NCBI GenBank assembly: GCA_020632795.1
Contig: JACKEV010000019.1
Coordinates: 62,001 to 126,000 of the forward strand
Origin: Alphaproteobacteria bacterium
GTDB taxonomy: Bacteria > Myxococcota_A > UBA796 > CAJQPC01
Direction of reading: 5' to 3'
DNA length: 64,000 nucleotides
The notes under the pieces are model-generated. The model was given only the letters and a program-made list of their open reading frames with translations, had not been told where the DNA came from and did not search any database. Position numbers and translations under genes: made by a program. Shown piece by piece: positions 33,657-42,480 of the stretch (position 1 is its first letter; each line of letters begins with the position of its first letter).

Positions 33657-35540
33657 ATGTCCAGCTTCTACGACGACAACGACGATCTTCGCTTCTACGT
33701 CGACCGGGGCATCGACTGGGGCCCGCTGGTCGAGAACACCGCCCTGGGCGCGGCCAGCGACGACGCCGGCTTCGACTCCACCGCCGACGCCGTGGACTTC
33801 TACCGCGAGGTGCTCCAGCTCGTCGGGGGCTTCGCCGCCGAAGCCATCGCCCCCCACGCCGCCGAGCTGGACCGGAACCCGCCCCGCCTGGTCGACGGCG
33901 AGGTCGTCCTGGGCGAGCGCCAGCAGGCCATCTTCGACCAGATCGCCGAGATGGGCCTGCACGGCCTCTGCGTGCCCGGCGACTTCGGCGGCATGAACTG
34001 CCCGCTGACCGTCTACATGCTCACCGCCGAGCTGATGGCCCGCGCCGACGTCTCGATCATGACCCATCACAGCTTCCACGGCGGCATCGCCCTGGCCATG
34101 CTCATGTACAGCGCGCTGGAGGGCTCCACCGAGATCGAGCGCGACCCCCTGCGCATCAAGGCCACCCGCTTCGCCCCCGAGATCGAGCGCATCGTGGCCG
34201 GCGAGGCCTGGGGCAGCATGGACATCACCGAGCCGGGGGCGGGCTCGGACATGGGCGCCCTGCGCGCCCGCGCGGTCCAGGACGAGGCCGGCGACTGGTT
34301 CGTCACCGGCGAGAAGGTCTTCATCACCTCCGGCCACGGGCGCTACCACTTCGTCATCGCCCGCACCGAGGACGCCGCCGCGGGCGGCCTGGGCCTCGAG
34401 GCTTTAAGCCTCTTCCTGGTCGAGGCCTGGACCGAGGGCCCCGACGGCGCGCGGGTCCGCCACGCCACCGTCGAGCGCATCGAGGAGAAGCTCGGCCACC
34501 ACGCCTCCCCCACCGTCAGCGTGCGCTACGACCGCAGCCCCGCCCGCCTGGTGGGCGAGCGCGGCGAGGGCTTCAAGCTGATGCTGCTGCTCATGAACAA
34601 CGCCCGCGTCGCCGTGGGCTTCGAGAGCCTCGGCATCATGGAGGCCGCCTGGCGCATGGCCCGCGCCTACGCCGCCCAGCGCGAGAGCATGGGCAAGACC
34701 ATCGATCAGCACGAGATCATCGCGGACTGGCTCGACGAGATGCAGATCGACATCCAGGGCCTGCGCGCCCTGGCGGTCCAGGCGACGGTCAACGAGGAGC
34801 TGCACCAGCGCAAGCGCCTGCGGCTCCAGTACCTCCAGGACGTCGACGCCGCGGAGGTCGAGCGCCTGCGGTGGACCTCCCGGCTGATCACCCCCCTGGT
34901 GAAGTACGTGGGCGCCGAGCGCGCGGTGGAGACCTGCCGCCGCGCCCTCCAGATCCACGGCGGCTACGGCTACACCGCCGAGTACGGCGCCGAGAAGCTG
35001 CTGCGCGACGCCCTGGTCCTGCCCATCTACGAGGGCACCAGCCAGATCCAGGCCCTGATGGCCACCAAGGACAGCCTGCTGTGGATCCTGCGCAACCCCC
35101 AGGGCTTCGTGAAGGCCACCGCCGACGCCCGGTGGCGGGCCCGCTTCGGGGCCGACCCCCTGGAGCGCCGCGTCGCCGCCCTGCGGGGGCAGGCCCTGGC
35201 CGCCCAGCGCGCCCTCATCACCCGCATCGTGCGCGCCCGGCTGGGCCAGCGCGACGGCACGCCCCTGCGCGAGACCCTCAGCGACTGGGACCCCAAGCGC
35301 GACTTCGGGCCCGCCCTGCTGCACGCCGAGCACCTCACCCGCCTTCTGGCCGACGCGGCCATCGCCGACGCCCTGCTGGACCAGGCCCACGCCCACGCCG
35401 ACCGGGCGGAGGTCCTGGCCCGCCACCTGGAGCGCGCCGAGCCCCGCGCCCGCCACCACCTCGACCTCATCAAGCACAGCGGCGACCGGCTGCTCGCCTC
35501 CCTGCGGGGGCGCGCGGACACCCGAGCCGCCGCGAAGTAG
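33657..35540 (+). CDS. Acyl-CoA dehydrogenase, long form
   Basis: This 627-residue FAD enzyme would introduce the alpha-beta double bond in an acyl-CoA. It shows the AWGSMDITEPGAGSDMGALR flavin motif, DWFVTGEKVFITSGHG, IHGGYGYTAEYGAEKLLRDA and the catalytic Glu in LPIYEGTSQIQALMATKD. The C-terminal 120 residues (LITRIVRARLGQRDG, RTADAAIADALLDQ-like helices) are the extra domain found in the roughly 600-residue subgroup. The ATG at 33657 follows the TetR stop by two bases; the open frame upstream of it is the TetR gene in another frame. It acts with the downstream reductase and thiolase in fatty-acid or similar breakdown. Confidence 0.93.
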   Translation: MSSFYDDNDDLRFYVDRGIDWGPLVENTALGAASDDAGFDSTADAVDFYREVLQLVGGFAAEAIAPHAAELDRNPPRLVDGEVVLGERQQAIFDQIAEMGLHGLCVPGDFGGMNCPLTVYMLTAELMARADVSIMTHHSFHGGIALAMLMYSALEGSTEIERDPLRIKATRFAPEIERIVAGEAWGSMDITEPGAGSDMGALRARAVQDEAGDWFVTGEKVFITSGHGRYHFVIARTEDAAAGGLGLEALSLFLVEAWTEGPDGARVRHATVERIEEKLGHHASPTVSVRYDRSPARLVGERGEGFKLMLLLMNNARVAVGFESLGIMEAAWRMARAYAAQRESMGKTIDQHEIIADWLDEMQIDIQGLRALAVQATVNEELHQRKRLRLQYLQDVDAAEVERLRWTSRLITPLVKYVGAERAVETCRRALQIHGGYGYTAEYGAEKLLRDALVLPIYEGTSQIQALMATKDSLLWILRNPQGFVKATADARWRARFGADPLERRVAALRGQALAAQRALITRIVRARLGQRDGTPLRETLSDWDPKRDFGPALLHAEHLTRLLADAAIADALLDQAHAHADRAEVLARHLERAEPRARHHLDLIKHSGDRLLASLRGRADTRAAAK

Positions 35541-35549
35541 GACTCCTCC

Positions 35550-36947
35550 ATGGCCGACGCCCTGCTCAAGCTCTCCGGCAACCCCACCGCGCGGCGCCTG
35601 ATCCGCGGCGTGGGGCTGCCCATCCCCATGCCCGTCAACCTGCGCCGCGGCGGCCCCTGGGTCGAGCGCCCCCTGGCCGACCGACACGTCGTCGTGGGCG
35701 GCCCGGGGGTGTTGAGCCCCCAGCTCGCCCCCGCCCTGGGCGCGGCCGGCGCCCGGGTCAGCCGGGTGGGCCCGGTGGAGCGCGCCTGGACCGAGGCCGC
35801 CGAGGCCTGGGGCCAGCCCCTGGAGACCCCCGACGCCCCGCCCGAGGGCGCCCGGGCCGACGCCCTGGTCTTCGACGCCACCGGCCTGGAGGACGCCGAC
35901 GCCCTCGACGGCCTCTACGCCTTCTTCCACCCCTGGCTGCGCACCCTCGGTCGCTGCGGGCGGGTGGTGGTCCTGGGGCGGCCCCTGGCCGAGGCGAGGA
36001 CCGCCACCCAGGCCGCCGCGCTCGCCGCCCTCGACCCCTTCACCCGCAGCGTCGCCAAGGAGATCGGCCGCAAGGGCAGCACCGCCAACCGCATCGAGGT
36101 GCCCACGGGCGCCGAGGACCGCGTCTCGCCCACGCTGCGCTGGCTGCTCTCCGACAACGCCGCCTTCGTCAGCGCCCAGCCCCTGGTGCTGTCCGCCCGG
36201 GTGCCCGCCCAGGCCCCGCTCCGGACCCGCCCCCTGGACGGCAAGGTCGCCCTGATCACCGGCGCAGGCCGGGGCATCGGGCTGGCCACCGCCCGCCGCC
36301 TCGCCCAGGAGGGCGCCCGGGTCATCGGCCTGGACCGCCCCGGCGGCGGCCTCGCAGAGGCCATGAAGGACATCGGCGCTGAAGCCCTGGAGATCGACAT
36401 CACGGACGAGCAGGCCGCCGCGTTGATCGCCGCCGCCCCCCCCGAGGGGCTGGACGTGGTGGTCCACAACGCGGGCGTGACCCGGGACCGCACCCTGGCC
36501 AAGATGAGCCCCGAGCAGTGGGGCCTCGTGCTGGAGGTCAACCTGCGCGCCATCGTGCGCACCACCGACGCCCTGCTGGAGCGGGGCCTCCGGGACGGCG
36601 GGCGCGTCATCCTGCTGTCGAGCACCACCGGACTGGCCGGCAACCTGGGCCAGACCAACTACGCCGCCACCAAGGGCGGGGTCATCGGCCTCGCCCGCCA
36701 CCTCGCCGCCCCCCTCGCCCCGCGCGGGGTCACCATCAACGCCATCGCCCCCGGCTTCGTCGAGACCGCCATGACCGCCGCCATGCCCGTGGCCCTGCGC
36801 GAGGCGGGCCGCCGCCTATCGGCCCTCTCCCAGGGCGGCCTGCCGATCGACATCGCCGAGGCCGTCGTCTTCCTCGCCTCCCCCGGCGCCAGCGGCGTCA
36901 CCGGCCAGGTCCTGCGGGTCTGCGGCGGCCTGATGGTGGGAGCCTGA
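35550..36947 (+). CDS. 3-oxoacyl-ACP/CoA reductase, high-molecular-weight FabG type
   Basis: This 465-residue protein has a degenerate N-terminal Rossmann-like domain (residues about 1-215). A full short-chain dehydrogenase follows: GKVALITGAGRGIGLATARR (cofactor loop), LDVVVHNAGVTRDRTLAKM, VILLSSTTGLAGNLGQTNYA with Ser and Tyr, then ATKGGVIGLARHLA with Lys. The two-domain build and size are those of HMW FabG proteins that act on 3-oxoacyl thioesters. It lies nine bases downstream of the dehydrogenase and five before the thiolase, consistent with one operon for acyl-chain turnover. Confidence 0.92.
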   Translation: MADALLKLSGNPTARRLIRGVGLPIPMPVNLRRGGPWVERPLADRHVVVGGPGVLSPQLAPALGAAGARVSRVGPVERAWTEAAEAWGQPLETPDAPPEGARADALVFDATGLEDADALDGLYAFFHPWLRTLGRCGRVVVLGRPLAEARTATQAAALAALDPFTRSVAKEIGRKGSTANRIEVPTGAEDRVSPTLRWLLSDNAAFVSAQPLVLSARVPAQAPLRTRPLDGKVALITGAGRGIGLATARRLAQEGARVIGLDRPGGGLAEAMKDIGAEALEIDITDEQAAALIAAAPPEGLDVVVHNAGVTRDRTLAKMSPEQWGLVLEVNLRAIVRTTDALLERGLRDGGRVILLSSTTGLAGNLGQTNYAATKGGVIGLARHLAAPLAPRGVTINAIAPGFVETAMTAAMPVALREAGRRLSALSQGGLPIDIAEAVVFLASPGASGVTGQVLRVCGGLMVGA

Positions 36948-36951
36948 ACCC

Positions 36952-38259
36952 ATGCCCGTCTCCATCCACAGCAAGCCTCCCCGCCGCGCCGTCGTCATCG
37001 CCGGCAACCGCACCCCCTTCCAGCGCGTGTTCACCGGGCTGACCCCCCTCGACGCCGTCGACCTGGGGGTGGCCGCCGTGCGCGGCCTGCTGGAGCGCAC
37101 CCAGCTCCCCTGGAAGGAGGTCGACAGCCTCGTCTGGGGCGGGGTCATCCTGCCCTCGGGGGCCCCGAACGTCGGCCGGGAGATCGTGCTGGACCTGGGG
37201 CTGCCCCCTGAGGTCGAGGCGATGACCGTCAGCCGGGCCTGCGCCACGGGCCTTCAGGCGGTGACCCTCGCGGCGGCGGCCATCGAGCGGGGCGAGGCCG
37301 ACGTCGTGATCGCCGGCGGCGGAGACAGCACCTCCAACGCCGAGATCAAGATGGGCAAACGCCTGGTCCAGGTCCTCGGGCCGGTCTCGATGAACCGAAA
37401 GGCGGGCCCTCTGGACTGGCTCTCAGCGGTCGCCCAGCTCCGCCCCCTGTCCGAGGTCCTGCCCCGCAAGCCCGAGGTCGCCGAGCGCTCCACCGGCGAA
37501 TTGATGGGCGAGGCCGCCGAGAAGATGGCGAAGCGCAACCACATCGCCCGGGAGGACCAGGACGCCTTCACCGTGACCAGCCACCAACGCGCCGCTGCGG
37601 CCATCGCCTCCGGACGATTTAACAAAGAGCTGACAGCCCTTGAGATCGGTGAAAGGTCGGTTGACCGCGACAACATCGTCCGCGCCGACACCAGCGTCGA
37701 GCAGCTCGCCCGCCTCAAGCCCGTGTTCGACCGCAAGGCCGGTACCCTGACCGCCGGCAACGCCAGCGCGCTGACCGACGGCGCGGCCTCGGTCCTGCTG
37801 ATGAGCGAGGAGAAGGCCCGCGCCCTGGGCCTCACCCCCCTCGCCGCCCTGCGGAGCTGGTCCTTTGTAGGCGTCGATCCTGCCGATCAGCTCCTCATCG
37901 GGCCGGCCATCGCCATGCCCCGGGCCCTGGAGCGCGCCGGTCTGACCCTCGGTGAGGTCGACCTCGTCGACATCCACGAGGCCTTCGCCGCCCAGGTGCT
38001 CTGCGTGCTCAAGGCCCTGGCCAGCGAGGGCTGGGCGAAGCAGCGCCTGGGTCGCGACGCCGCCGTGGGCGAGGTCGACCCGGCGCGCCTCAACGTGCAC
38101 GGGGGCTCGCTGGCTTTGGGGCACCCCTTCGCAGCCACCGGCGCCCGCATGGTCACCACGATGGCCCGAGAGCTGGCGCTGTCGGACAAACAGACTGCAA
38201 TTCTGGGGATCTGCGCGGCCGGGGGGCTGGGGGCGGCGGCGGTGCTGGAGCGCGTCTGA
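36952..38259 (+). CDS. Acetyl-CoA C-acyltransferase (thiolase)
   Basis: This 435-residue thiolase has the nucleophile Cys97 in VSRACATGLQAVTLAAAAIE. It also has the AGGGDSTSNAEIKMGKRLV region, DIHEAFAAQVLCVLKAL, the His loop GGSLALGHPFAATGARMVTT and the C-terminal Cys in GICAAGGLGAAAVLERV. It would cleave 3-oxoacyl-CoA, or condense acetyl-CoA in reverse, completing the small beta-oxidation-like operon under the TetR gene. It is the last gene before the AT-richer spacer at 38260-38410. Confidence 0.93.
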   Translation: MPVSIHSKPPRRAVVIAGNRTPFQRVFTGLTPLDAVDLGVAAVRGLLERTQLPWKEVDSLVWGGVILPSGAPNVGREIVLDLGLPPEVEAMTVSRACATGLQAVTLAAAAIERGEADVVIAGGGDSTSNAEIKMGKRLVQVLGPVSMNRKAGPLDWLSAVAQLRPLSEVLPRKPEVAERSTGELMGEAAEKMAKRNHIAREDQDAFTVTSHQRAAAAIASGRFNKELTALEIGERSVDRDNIVRADTSVEQLARLKPVFDRKAGTLTAGNASALTDGAASVLLMSEEKARALGLTPLAALRSWSFVGVDPADQLLIGPAIAMPRALERAGLTLGEVDLVDIHEAFAAQVLCVLKALASEGWAKQRLGRDAAVGEVDPARLNVHGGSLALGHPFAATGARMVTTMARELALSDKQTAILGICAAGGLGAAAVLERV

Positions 38260-38410
38260 GTCGGTTCGATTTGGATCTTTTCTACTACTTTTATATTTAT
38301 CGTTTTGTATCACTGAGGGTCTTTCAGATGTAAGTCGTGCGTCACGCAACTTTTCCCCCGGGGTAGACTATGCTGAGTGTGCAACCCATCCTGAGACCAG
38401 GACGGTCCCC
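38260..38410 (+). promoter_or_regulatory. AT-rich spacer, probable promoter region
   Basis: This 151-base spacer contains T-rich stretches (ACTTTTATATTTATCG) that stand out against the high-GC surroundings. TTGTAT followed 17 bases later by ATGTAA is a weak sigma70-like pair. It probably ends the thiolase operon and starts transcription of the coiled-coil membrane protein. No strong terminator hairpin was seen by eye. Confidence 0.3.
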
Positions 38411-38950
38411 ATGATGACCCTCGCCGCATTCGCGTTTCTGTCCCTCGTGGCCGTTGGACTCTGTGTCTGGTTCTATGCCCAGACCCGCACCCTTCAGAGC
38501 GAACTGGAGGTCAGCTTCTCCAGGCGCCGTGCCCTGGAGGGCGAGCTGGAGACCAGCGAGCGCCAGCGCCACGACCTCCAGGCCGAGGCGACCCGCGTCC
38601 AGGAGTCCCACACCCAGGTCTCCGCGGAGATGGGGCGCCTTCGCAAGCTCCACGAGCGCGCGGACTCCCGCACCGACCAGCTTCAGGTCGAGCTGAAGGA
38701 GGTCCGCACCTGGACCGAGTCCCTGCGCGACCAGCTCTCCCTCTCCGAGCAGGAGCGCGCCCAGCTCCAGGGCGCCCTGGAGACGATGCGCACCCAGAAC
38801 GCCCGCCTCGTCGAGCAGCGCGACGGCCTGGAGTCCAAGCTGCGCGCGACCCGCGAGGAGTACGCCCACCTCCACTCCTCCTTCGAAGAGCTGGAGCTGA
38901 GCTTTCCCGAGGCCGCCCGAGAGGGAGTGACCCTGCGCCTCGTCAAGTAG
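38411..38950 (+). CDS. Membrane-anchored coiled-coil protein
   Basis: This protein of about 179 residues has an N-terminal membrane helix (LAAFAFLSLVAVGLCVWFYA) and then a nearly continuous coiled coil rich in Glu, Arg, Gln and Leu (LQAEATRVQESHTQVSAEMG, LSLSEQERAQLQGALETMRT). It ends SFPEAAREGVTLRLVK. No enzyme motif is present. It probably faces the cytoplasm or periplasm as a structural or scaffold protein. ATG at 38411 or the adjacent ATG at 38414 would serve. The longer frame upstream lies in the thiolase gene and is rejected. Confidence 0.7.
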   Translation: MMTLAAFAFLSLVAVGLCVWFYAQTRTLQSELEVSFSRRRALEGELETSERQRHDLQAEATRVQESHTQVSAEMGRLRKLHERADSRTDQLQVELKEVRTWTESLRDQLSLSEQERAQLQGALETMRTQNARLVEQRDGLESKLRATREEYAHLHSSFEELELSFPEAAREGVTLRLVK

Positions 38951-38974
38951 GCGGATAGTCTGGAGGCGGGAGGC

Positions 38975-39649
38975 ATGATGCTGCTCGCCCTGCTCGCCCT
39001 TGTCGCCTGCACCGAGAACCTCTGTGACACCGTCGAAGCCCTGCCCGAGGGCGGCGACGTGCTGGCCATCGGCGACAGCCTGCTCGCCTGGAAGGCGCCC
39101 CGCTGCCAGTCGGTGCCGGACCACCTGGCCATGACGCGGGGCCGCAAGGTCACCAACCGCGCCATCAACGGCACCCGGGTGCTCGACGGCGGGGACGCCA
39201 TCCCCGCCCAGTACTCCCCCGACGGCTGGGCGTGGGTGATCGTGGACGGCGGCGGCAACGACCTCAACAGCTCCTGCGACTGCGAGAACTGCGACTTCCT
39301 GCTGGACCAGATCGTGAGCGAGGACGGCTCGACCGGCGACATGCCCGATCTGGTCGACCGCGTCGTCGGCGACGGCGCCCAGGTGATGCTGCTGGGCTAC
39401 TACCTGCTGCCCGAGAACGCCCGCTATGGCTTCGCCGAGTGCCGCGACAGCGAGTTCCCCGAGCTCTTCGTCCGCTACGAAGCCCTCGCCTCCGCCCGGG
39501 ACGGGGTCACCTTCGTGAACCTCGGCGAGGTGATGGACCCCACGTCCACCCCCGAGGCCTACGACAACGACCACCTCCACCCCTCCCCCGAGGGCGCGGC
39601 CCTGCTCGGCGCGCTGCTGGCCGAGAAGCTCGCGGAGGCGACCCCGTAA
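38975..39649 (+). CDS. SGNH/GDSL-like hydrolase lipoprotein
   Basis: This 224-residue protein has a short signal with lipobox (ALLALVACTEN), so it should be a lipoprotein. The GDSL-type block is DVLAIGDSLLAWKAP; the oxyanion Asn-like region is VIVDGGGNDLNSSCDCENCD; the catalytic Asp/His pair is in AYDNDHLHPSPEGAALLGAL. These fit SGNH hydrolases acting as periplasmic esterases or acyltransferases. The CDCENCD loop has three close Cys residues, an unusual insertion that might form disulfides or bind metal. The substrate is unknown. Confidence 0.75.
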   Translation: MMLLALLALVACTENLCDTVEALPEGGDVLAIGDSLLAWKAPRCQSVPDHLAMTRGRKVTNRAINGTRVLDGGDAIPAQYSPDGWAWVIVDGGGNDLNSSCDCENCDFLLDQIVSEDGSTGDMPDLVDRVVGDGAQVMLLGYYLLPENARYGFAECRDSEFPELFVRYEALASARDGVTFVNLGEVMDPTSTPEAYDNDHLHPSPEGAALLGALLAEKLAEATP

Positions 39650-39696
39650 GCGCGGGGGATGGCCGGCCGACCCGCGGTCGCCTATACCTCTCGGCG

Positions 39697-39984
39697 ATGC
39701 CCGCACCCCTCGCCCTGCCGGCCGACGTGCGCGCCTACAAGCGCACCCGCACCTTCACCGAGGCCACCGTGCCCCGCGCCCTGACCACGGACCACGACAC
39801 CCGCCCGGGTGTCTGGGGCCGCATCGTCATCGCGTCCGGCGCCCTGGACTACGTGGTGCTGGAGGGGCCGCACACGGGGCGATACCCCCTCGACCCGGAC
39901 ACCCCCGGGGTGGTGGCGCCGACCGTGCGCCACCGGGTCGAGCTGCGCGGGCCCGTCTCGTTCTACGTGGAGTTCCACCGATGA
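39697..39984 (+). CDS. DUF1971 domain protein
   Basis: This 95-residue protein, MPAPLALPADVRAYKRTRTF then TEATVPRALTTDHDTRPGVW, ending LRGPVSFYVEFHR, has the full DUF1971 pattern (tellurite-resistance-associated small beta-barrel, often fused or adjacent to TehB-like genes). It is cytosolic and cupin-like. The ATG at 39697 is used; a longer frame upstream lies inside the SGNH gene. It overlaps the TauE/SafE gene by four bases, so the two are co-translated. Role unknown. Confidence 0.82.
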   Translation: MPAPLALPADVRAYKRTRTFTEATVPRALTTDHDTRPGVWGRIVIASGALDYVVLEGPHTGRYPLDPDTPGVVAPTVRHRVELRGPVSFYVEFHR

Positions 39985-40997
39985 CGCGCAGCCGCATCTT
40001 CCGAAACCCCGTGCTCCTCGGCGCAATCGTGGTGTGGACCGGCTGGCTGATCCTCATGATCACCGGGGACCGCTGGGCCCTGCTGGCCGAGGGCTGGCCC
40101 ATGACCCTGACGATGATCGTCGGCTCCTTCATCGCCGGGGCCACCAGCGAGGGCGGCGGGGCGGTGGCCTTCCCGGTGATGACCCTGGGCCTCGGCATCA
40201 CCCCGGCGGTCGCCCGCGACTTCTCCCTGATGATCCAGTCCATCGGCATGACCGCTGCCGCGTTCACCATCGTGCGCACCCGCACGCCGATCTCCTGGCG
40301 GGCGCTGCGCTGGGCCAGCCTGGGCGGGGCCGCGGGCGTCATCCTGGGGCTGGAGTTCGTCGCGCCCTTCGTGCCCCCGCCCAGCGTCAAGGTGCTGTTC
40401 ACCAGCCTGTGGCTGAGCTTCGCGGTGGCGCTGGTGCTCATCAACCGCAACCACGACCGCGCGATCCTGGAGCGCCTGCCTGCCCTGGAGAACCACCAGC
40501 GGGCGCTGCTGGTGGGCGTGGGCGTGGTGGGCGGGGTGATCACCTCGCTGACCGGCAGCGGGCTGGACATCCTCACCTTCTCGGTGCTGGTGCTGGGCTT
40601 CGGCCTCAGCGAGAAGGTCGGCACGCCCACCTCGGTCGTGCTGATGGCCGGCAACGCGGTGGTCGGGGCGGTGTGGAAGGGCACCTTCGGCGCCGGGCTC
40701 GAACCCGAGGCCTGGATGTGGTGGTACGCCGCGGTGCCGGTGGTCGTGGTGGGGGCGCCGCTGGGGGCGCGCTTCATCCAGGGTCAGCCGCGCATCCGCA
40801 TCGTGGCCTTCCTGATCTTCTCGATCCTGGCCCAGTTCCTCGCCGGCATCCTCATCATCCCCCAGACCCCGGAGCGGATCGCGCTGAGCGTGGTCACCTT
40901 CTCCATCGGGGCGACGGTGTTCGTCGTGATGTCCCAGCTCGGGGCGGCCCGGGTGCGGCGGGCGGCGGGGCCCTACAGCTCCACGACCCAGGTGTAG
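39981..40997 (+). CDS. TauE/SafE family sulfite exporter-like membrane protein
   Basis: This 338-residue polytopic protein has about eight hydrophobic helices. The motif pair of TauE/SafE proteins is visible: GSFIAGATSEGGGAVAFPVM in the first half and GVITSLTGSGLDILTFSVLV in the second, each with the conserved glycine-rich turn. It probably exports a sulfur-containing or other organic anion across the inner membrane. It overlaps the DUF1971 gene at its start and, by 25 bases, the convergent lipoprotein gene at its end. Confidence 0.88.
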   Translation: MTRSRIFRNPVLLGAIVVWTGWLILMITGDRWALLAEGWPMTLTMIVGSFIAGATSEGGGAVAFPVMTLGLGITPAVARDFSLMIQSIGMTAAAFTIVRTRTPISWRALRWASLGGAAGVILGLEFVAPFVPPPSVKVLFTSLWLSFAVALVLINRNHDRAILERLPALENHQRALLVGVGVVGGVITSLTGSGLDILTFSVLVLGFGLSEKVGTPTSVVLMAGNAVVGAVWKGTFGAGLEPEAWMWWYAAVPVVVVGAPLGARFIQGQPRIRIVAFLIFSILAQFLAGILIIPQTPERIALSVVTFSIGATVFVVMSQLGAARVRRAAGPYSSTTQV

Positions 40998-41788
40998 CGC
41001 TGGTCCGTCGCGGGCACGGCCAGCCCGGCGATGGAGGCCTCGACGCAGGACAGCACCGCCTCGCCCTTCACGTCCGCGCTGACGAAGGAGCCCCGCAGCA
41101 CCCGCCCGTTGCCCACGTCCAGCTCCACCAGGCCCAGGGGGCGCGGGGCCATCGCCGGCAGCAGGCCCGCGCAGTCCGGGGAGCGGGACATCTCCAGGGT
41201 GCCGCGCAGGGCGTCGTGGGCAGGGTCGCCGTCGATGGGCGTGGGGTAGCCCAGGGCGGTGAGGAAGGCCGGGAACTCGGGCGTGGGCTTCGTGTAGCCC
41301 ACCGAGTAGCCGTTGCCCCGGATCAGCGCCGAGGGGGAGACCCAGTCCGGGTCGACGTGCAGGGACCACCGCGCGGTGGCGCCCTCCTCGGCGGCGCGGA
41401 CCATGACCCGCCGGGCCCCGCTCTCCAGGCACTTGATGAGCTTGTCGTCCTCGGTGCCGGAGACCTCGGCGGAGAGGAGCCGGCCGCTGGTGTCGTAGGT
41501 CGCCAGCACCCCGACCGCCCCGCGCGTCGAGGGGTCCCGGCCCAGCGCGTCCCCGAGGCAGGCGTCTGCGTGCATCGTGAAGATCCGGTGAATCGCGGGC
41601 GCGGACGGCTCCGGGATGCCGGTCAGCTCGGGCAGCGGTTGGGCCAGCGGCGGCAGCCCACCCCGCGGCGGACCGGGGTCGGGCGCCTCGACGCCGTCGC
41701 TCGCCTCCACGGGCGCCCCGCCGAGGCCCACCTCGATGGGGACGGGCTCCTTGGGCACGCAGGCCAACACCAGCAGGGTCGCGATCAT
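40973..41788 (-). CDS. Lipoprotein with TonB/AgmX-like C-terminal-type domains
   Basis: This 271-residue protein has a lipobox right at the start (ATLLVLACVPKE), then a Pro/Gly-rich linker to about residue 60. Two related beta-rich units follow, one with GAVGVLATYDTSGRLLSAEV, and one with PLGLVELDVGNGRVLRGSFV, each ending in a Cys-containing helix (KLIKCLESGARRVMVRA, AVLSCVEASIAGLAVPA). This strand-turn-Cys-helix pattern resembles AgmX/PglI-type C-terminal repeats common in Myxococcota. It is probably an outer-membrane or periplasmic lipoprotein. The gene lies 10 bases after the hydrolase gene upstream on this strand. Confidence 0.6.
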   Translation of the reverse strand: MIATLLVLACVPKEPVPIEVGLGGAPVEASDGVEAPDPGPPRGGLPPLAQPLPELTGIPEPSAPAIHRIFTMHADACLGDALGRDPSTRGAVGVLATYDTSGRLLSAEVSGTEDDKLIKCLESGARRVMVRAAEEGATARWSLHVDPDWVSPSALIRGNGYSVGYTKPTPEFPAFLTALGYPTPIDGDPAHDALRGTLEMSRSPDCAGLLPAMAPRPLGLVELDVGNGRVLRGSFVSADVKGEAVLSCVEASIAGLAVPATDQRYTWVVEL

Positions 41789-41798
41789 GCCGGCCAGT

Positions 41799-42422
41799 CT
41801 ACGCGCTGCGCGGCCCCAAGAGGAACCCCGCAGCCTGCTCCACCGCCTGGGCGAGGTTGTCGGCCTCGCTGAAGCCGGAGCGCTTGCGTGGCTTGAAGCT
41901 GTGCTCTCCGTCGGGCAGGTAGCGCACGCGGATCGCGTCGCTCAGGGCGTAGTCGGCGATCTCCGCGCGGGTGCCCATCGGGTCGCGCTCCCCCTGCAGG
42001 ATGAGGGTGGGGGTGCGCAGACCGGCGAGGTGCTCGGTGCGCAGCTTCTCGGGACGCCCGGGGGGGTGGAAGGGGTAGCCCAGCACCACCAGCGCCTCCG
42101 CGCCGACCTCGTCCGCGATGAGCGAGGCCACCCGGCCGCCCATCGACTTGCCGCCGATCGCCACCCGACCGTCCTGGGCAGCGATGACCTCCCGGAAGGT
42201 CTCCTGCAGCACAGGCAGCCGATCCGGCGGGCGCTGCTTCGAATCGACCCGCCGCTGCGCCATGTAGGGGAACGCGAAGCGCACCACCCGCACCCCGCGC
42301 GCGGCGATGCCCTCCGCGATCGCGTTCATGAAGGGGTGGTCCGAGGGCGCGCCCGCCCCGTGGGCCAGCACCAGGGTGAGCGCGGCGTCAGCGGGGCCGT
42401 CGACGTGGGTGAGCGCGGACAT
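41799..42422 (-). CDS. Alpha/beta hydrolase (KANL3/Tex30-like, dienelactone-hydrolase type)
   Basis: This 207-residue protein shows LTLVLAHGAGAPSDHPFMNA, the nucleophile elbow GRVAIGGKSMGGRVASLIAD (GKSMGG), VVLGYPFHPPGRPEKLRTEH and late acidic/His positions ILQGERDPMGT and YLPDGEHSFKPRKRSG. These identify a small cytosolic alpha/beta hydrolase of the KANL3/Tex30 group, of unknown substrate. ATG at 42422 with GGAG six bases upstream is preferred; a longer frame crosses the divergent promoter and sirtuin gene. Confidence 0.87.
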   Translation of the reverse strand: MSALTHVDGPADAALTLVLAHGAGAPSDHPFMNAIAEGIAARGVRVVRFAFPYMAQRRVDSKQRPPDRLPVLQETFREVIAAQDGRVAIGGKSMGGRVASLIADEVGAEALVVLGYPFHPPGRPEKLRTEHLAGLRTPTLILQGERDPMGTRAEIADYALSDAIRVRYLPDGEHSFKPRKRSGFSEADNLAQAVEQAAGFLLGPRSA

Positions 42423-42480
42423 GGGATCTCCGGTGGTGCGCGGTGTCCCGACTCTGTAATGGGGTTCGAGGAGGTTGGAG

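Noticed and set aside
34404..36701. A 765-residue minus-strand frame across acyl-CoA dehydrogenase and FabG genes
   Set aside because: Shadow of high-GC coding sequence; Gly/Ala/Gln-rich product, no domain.
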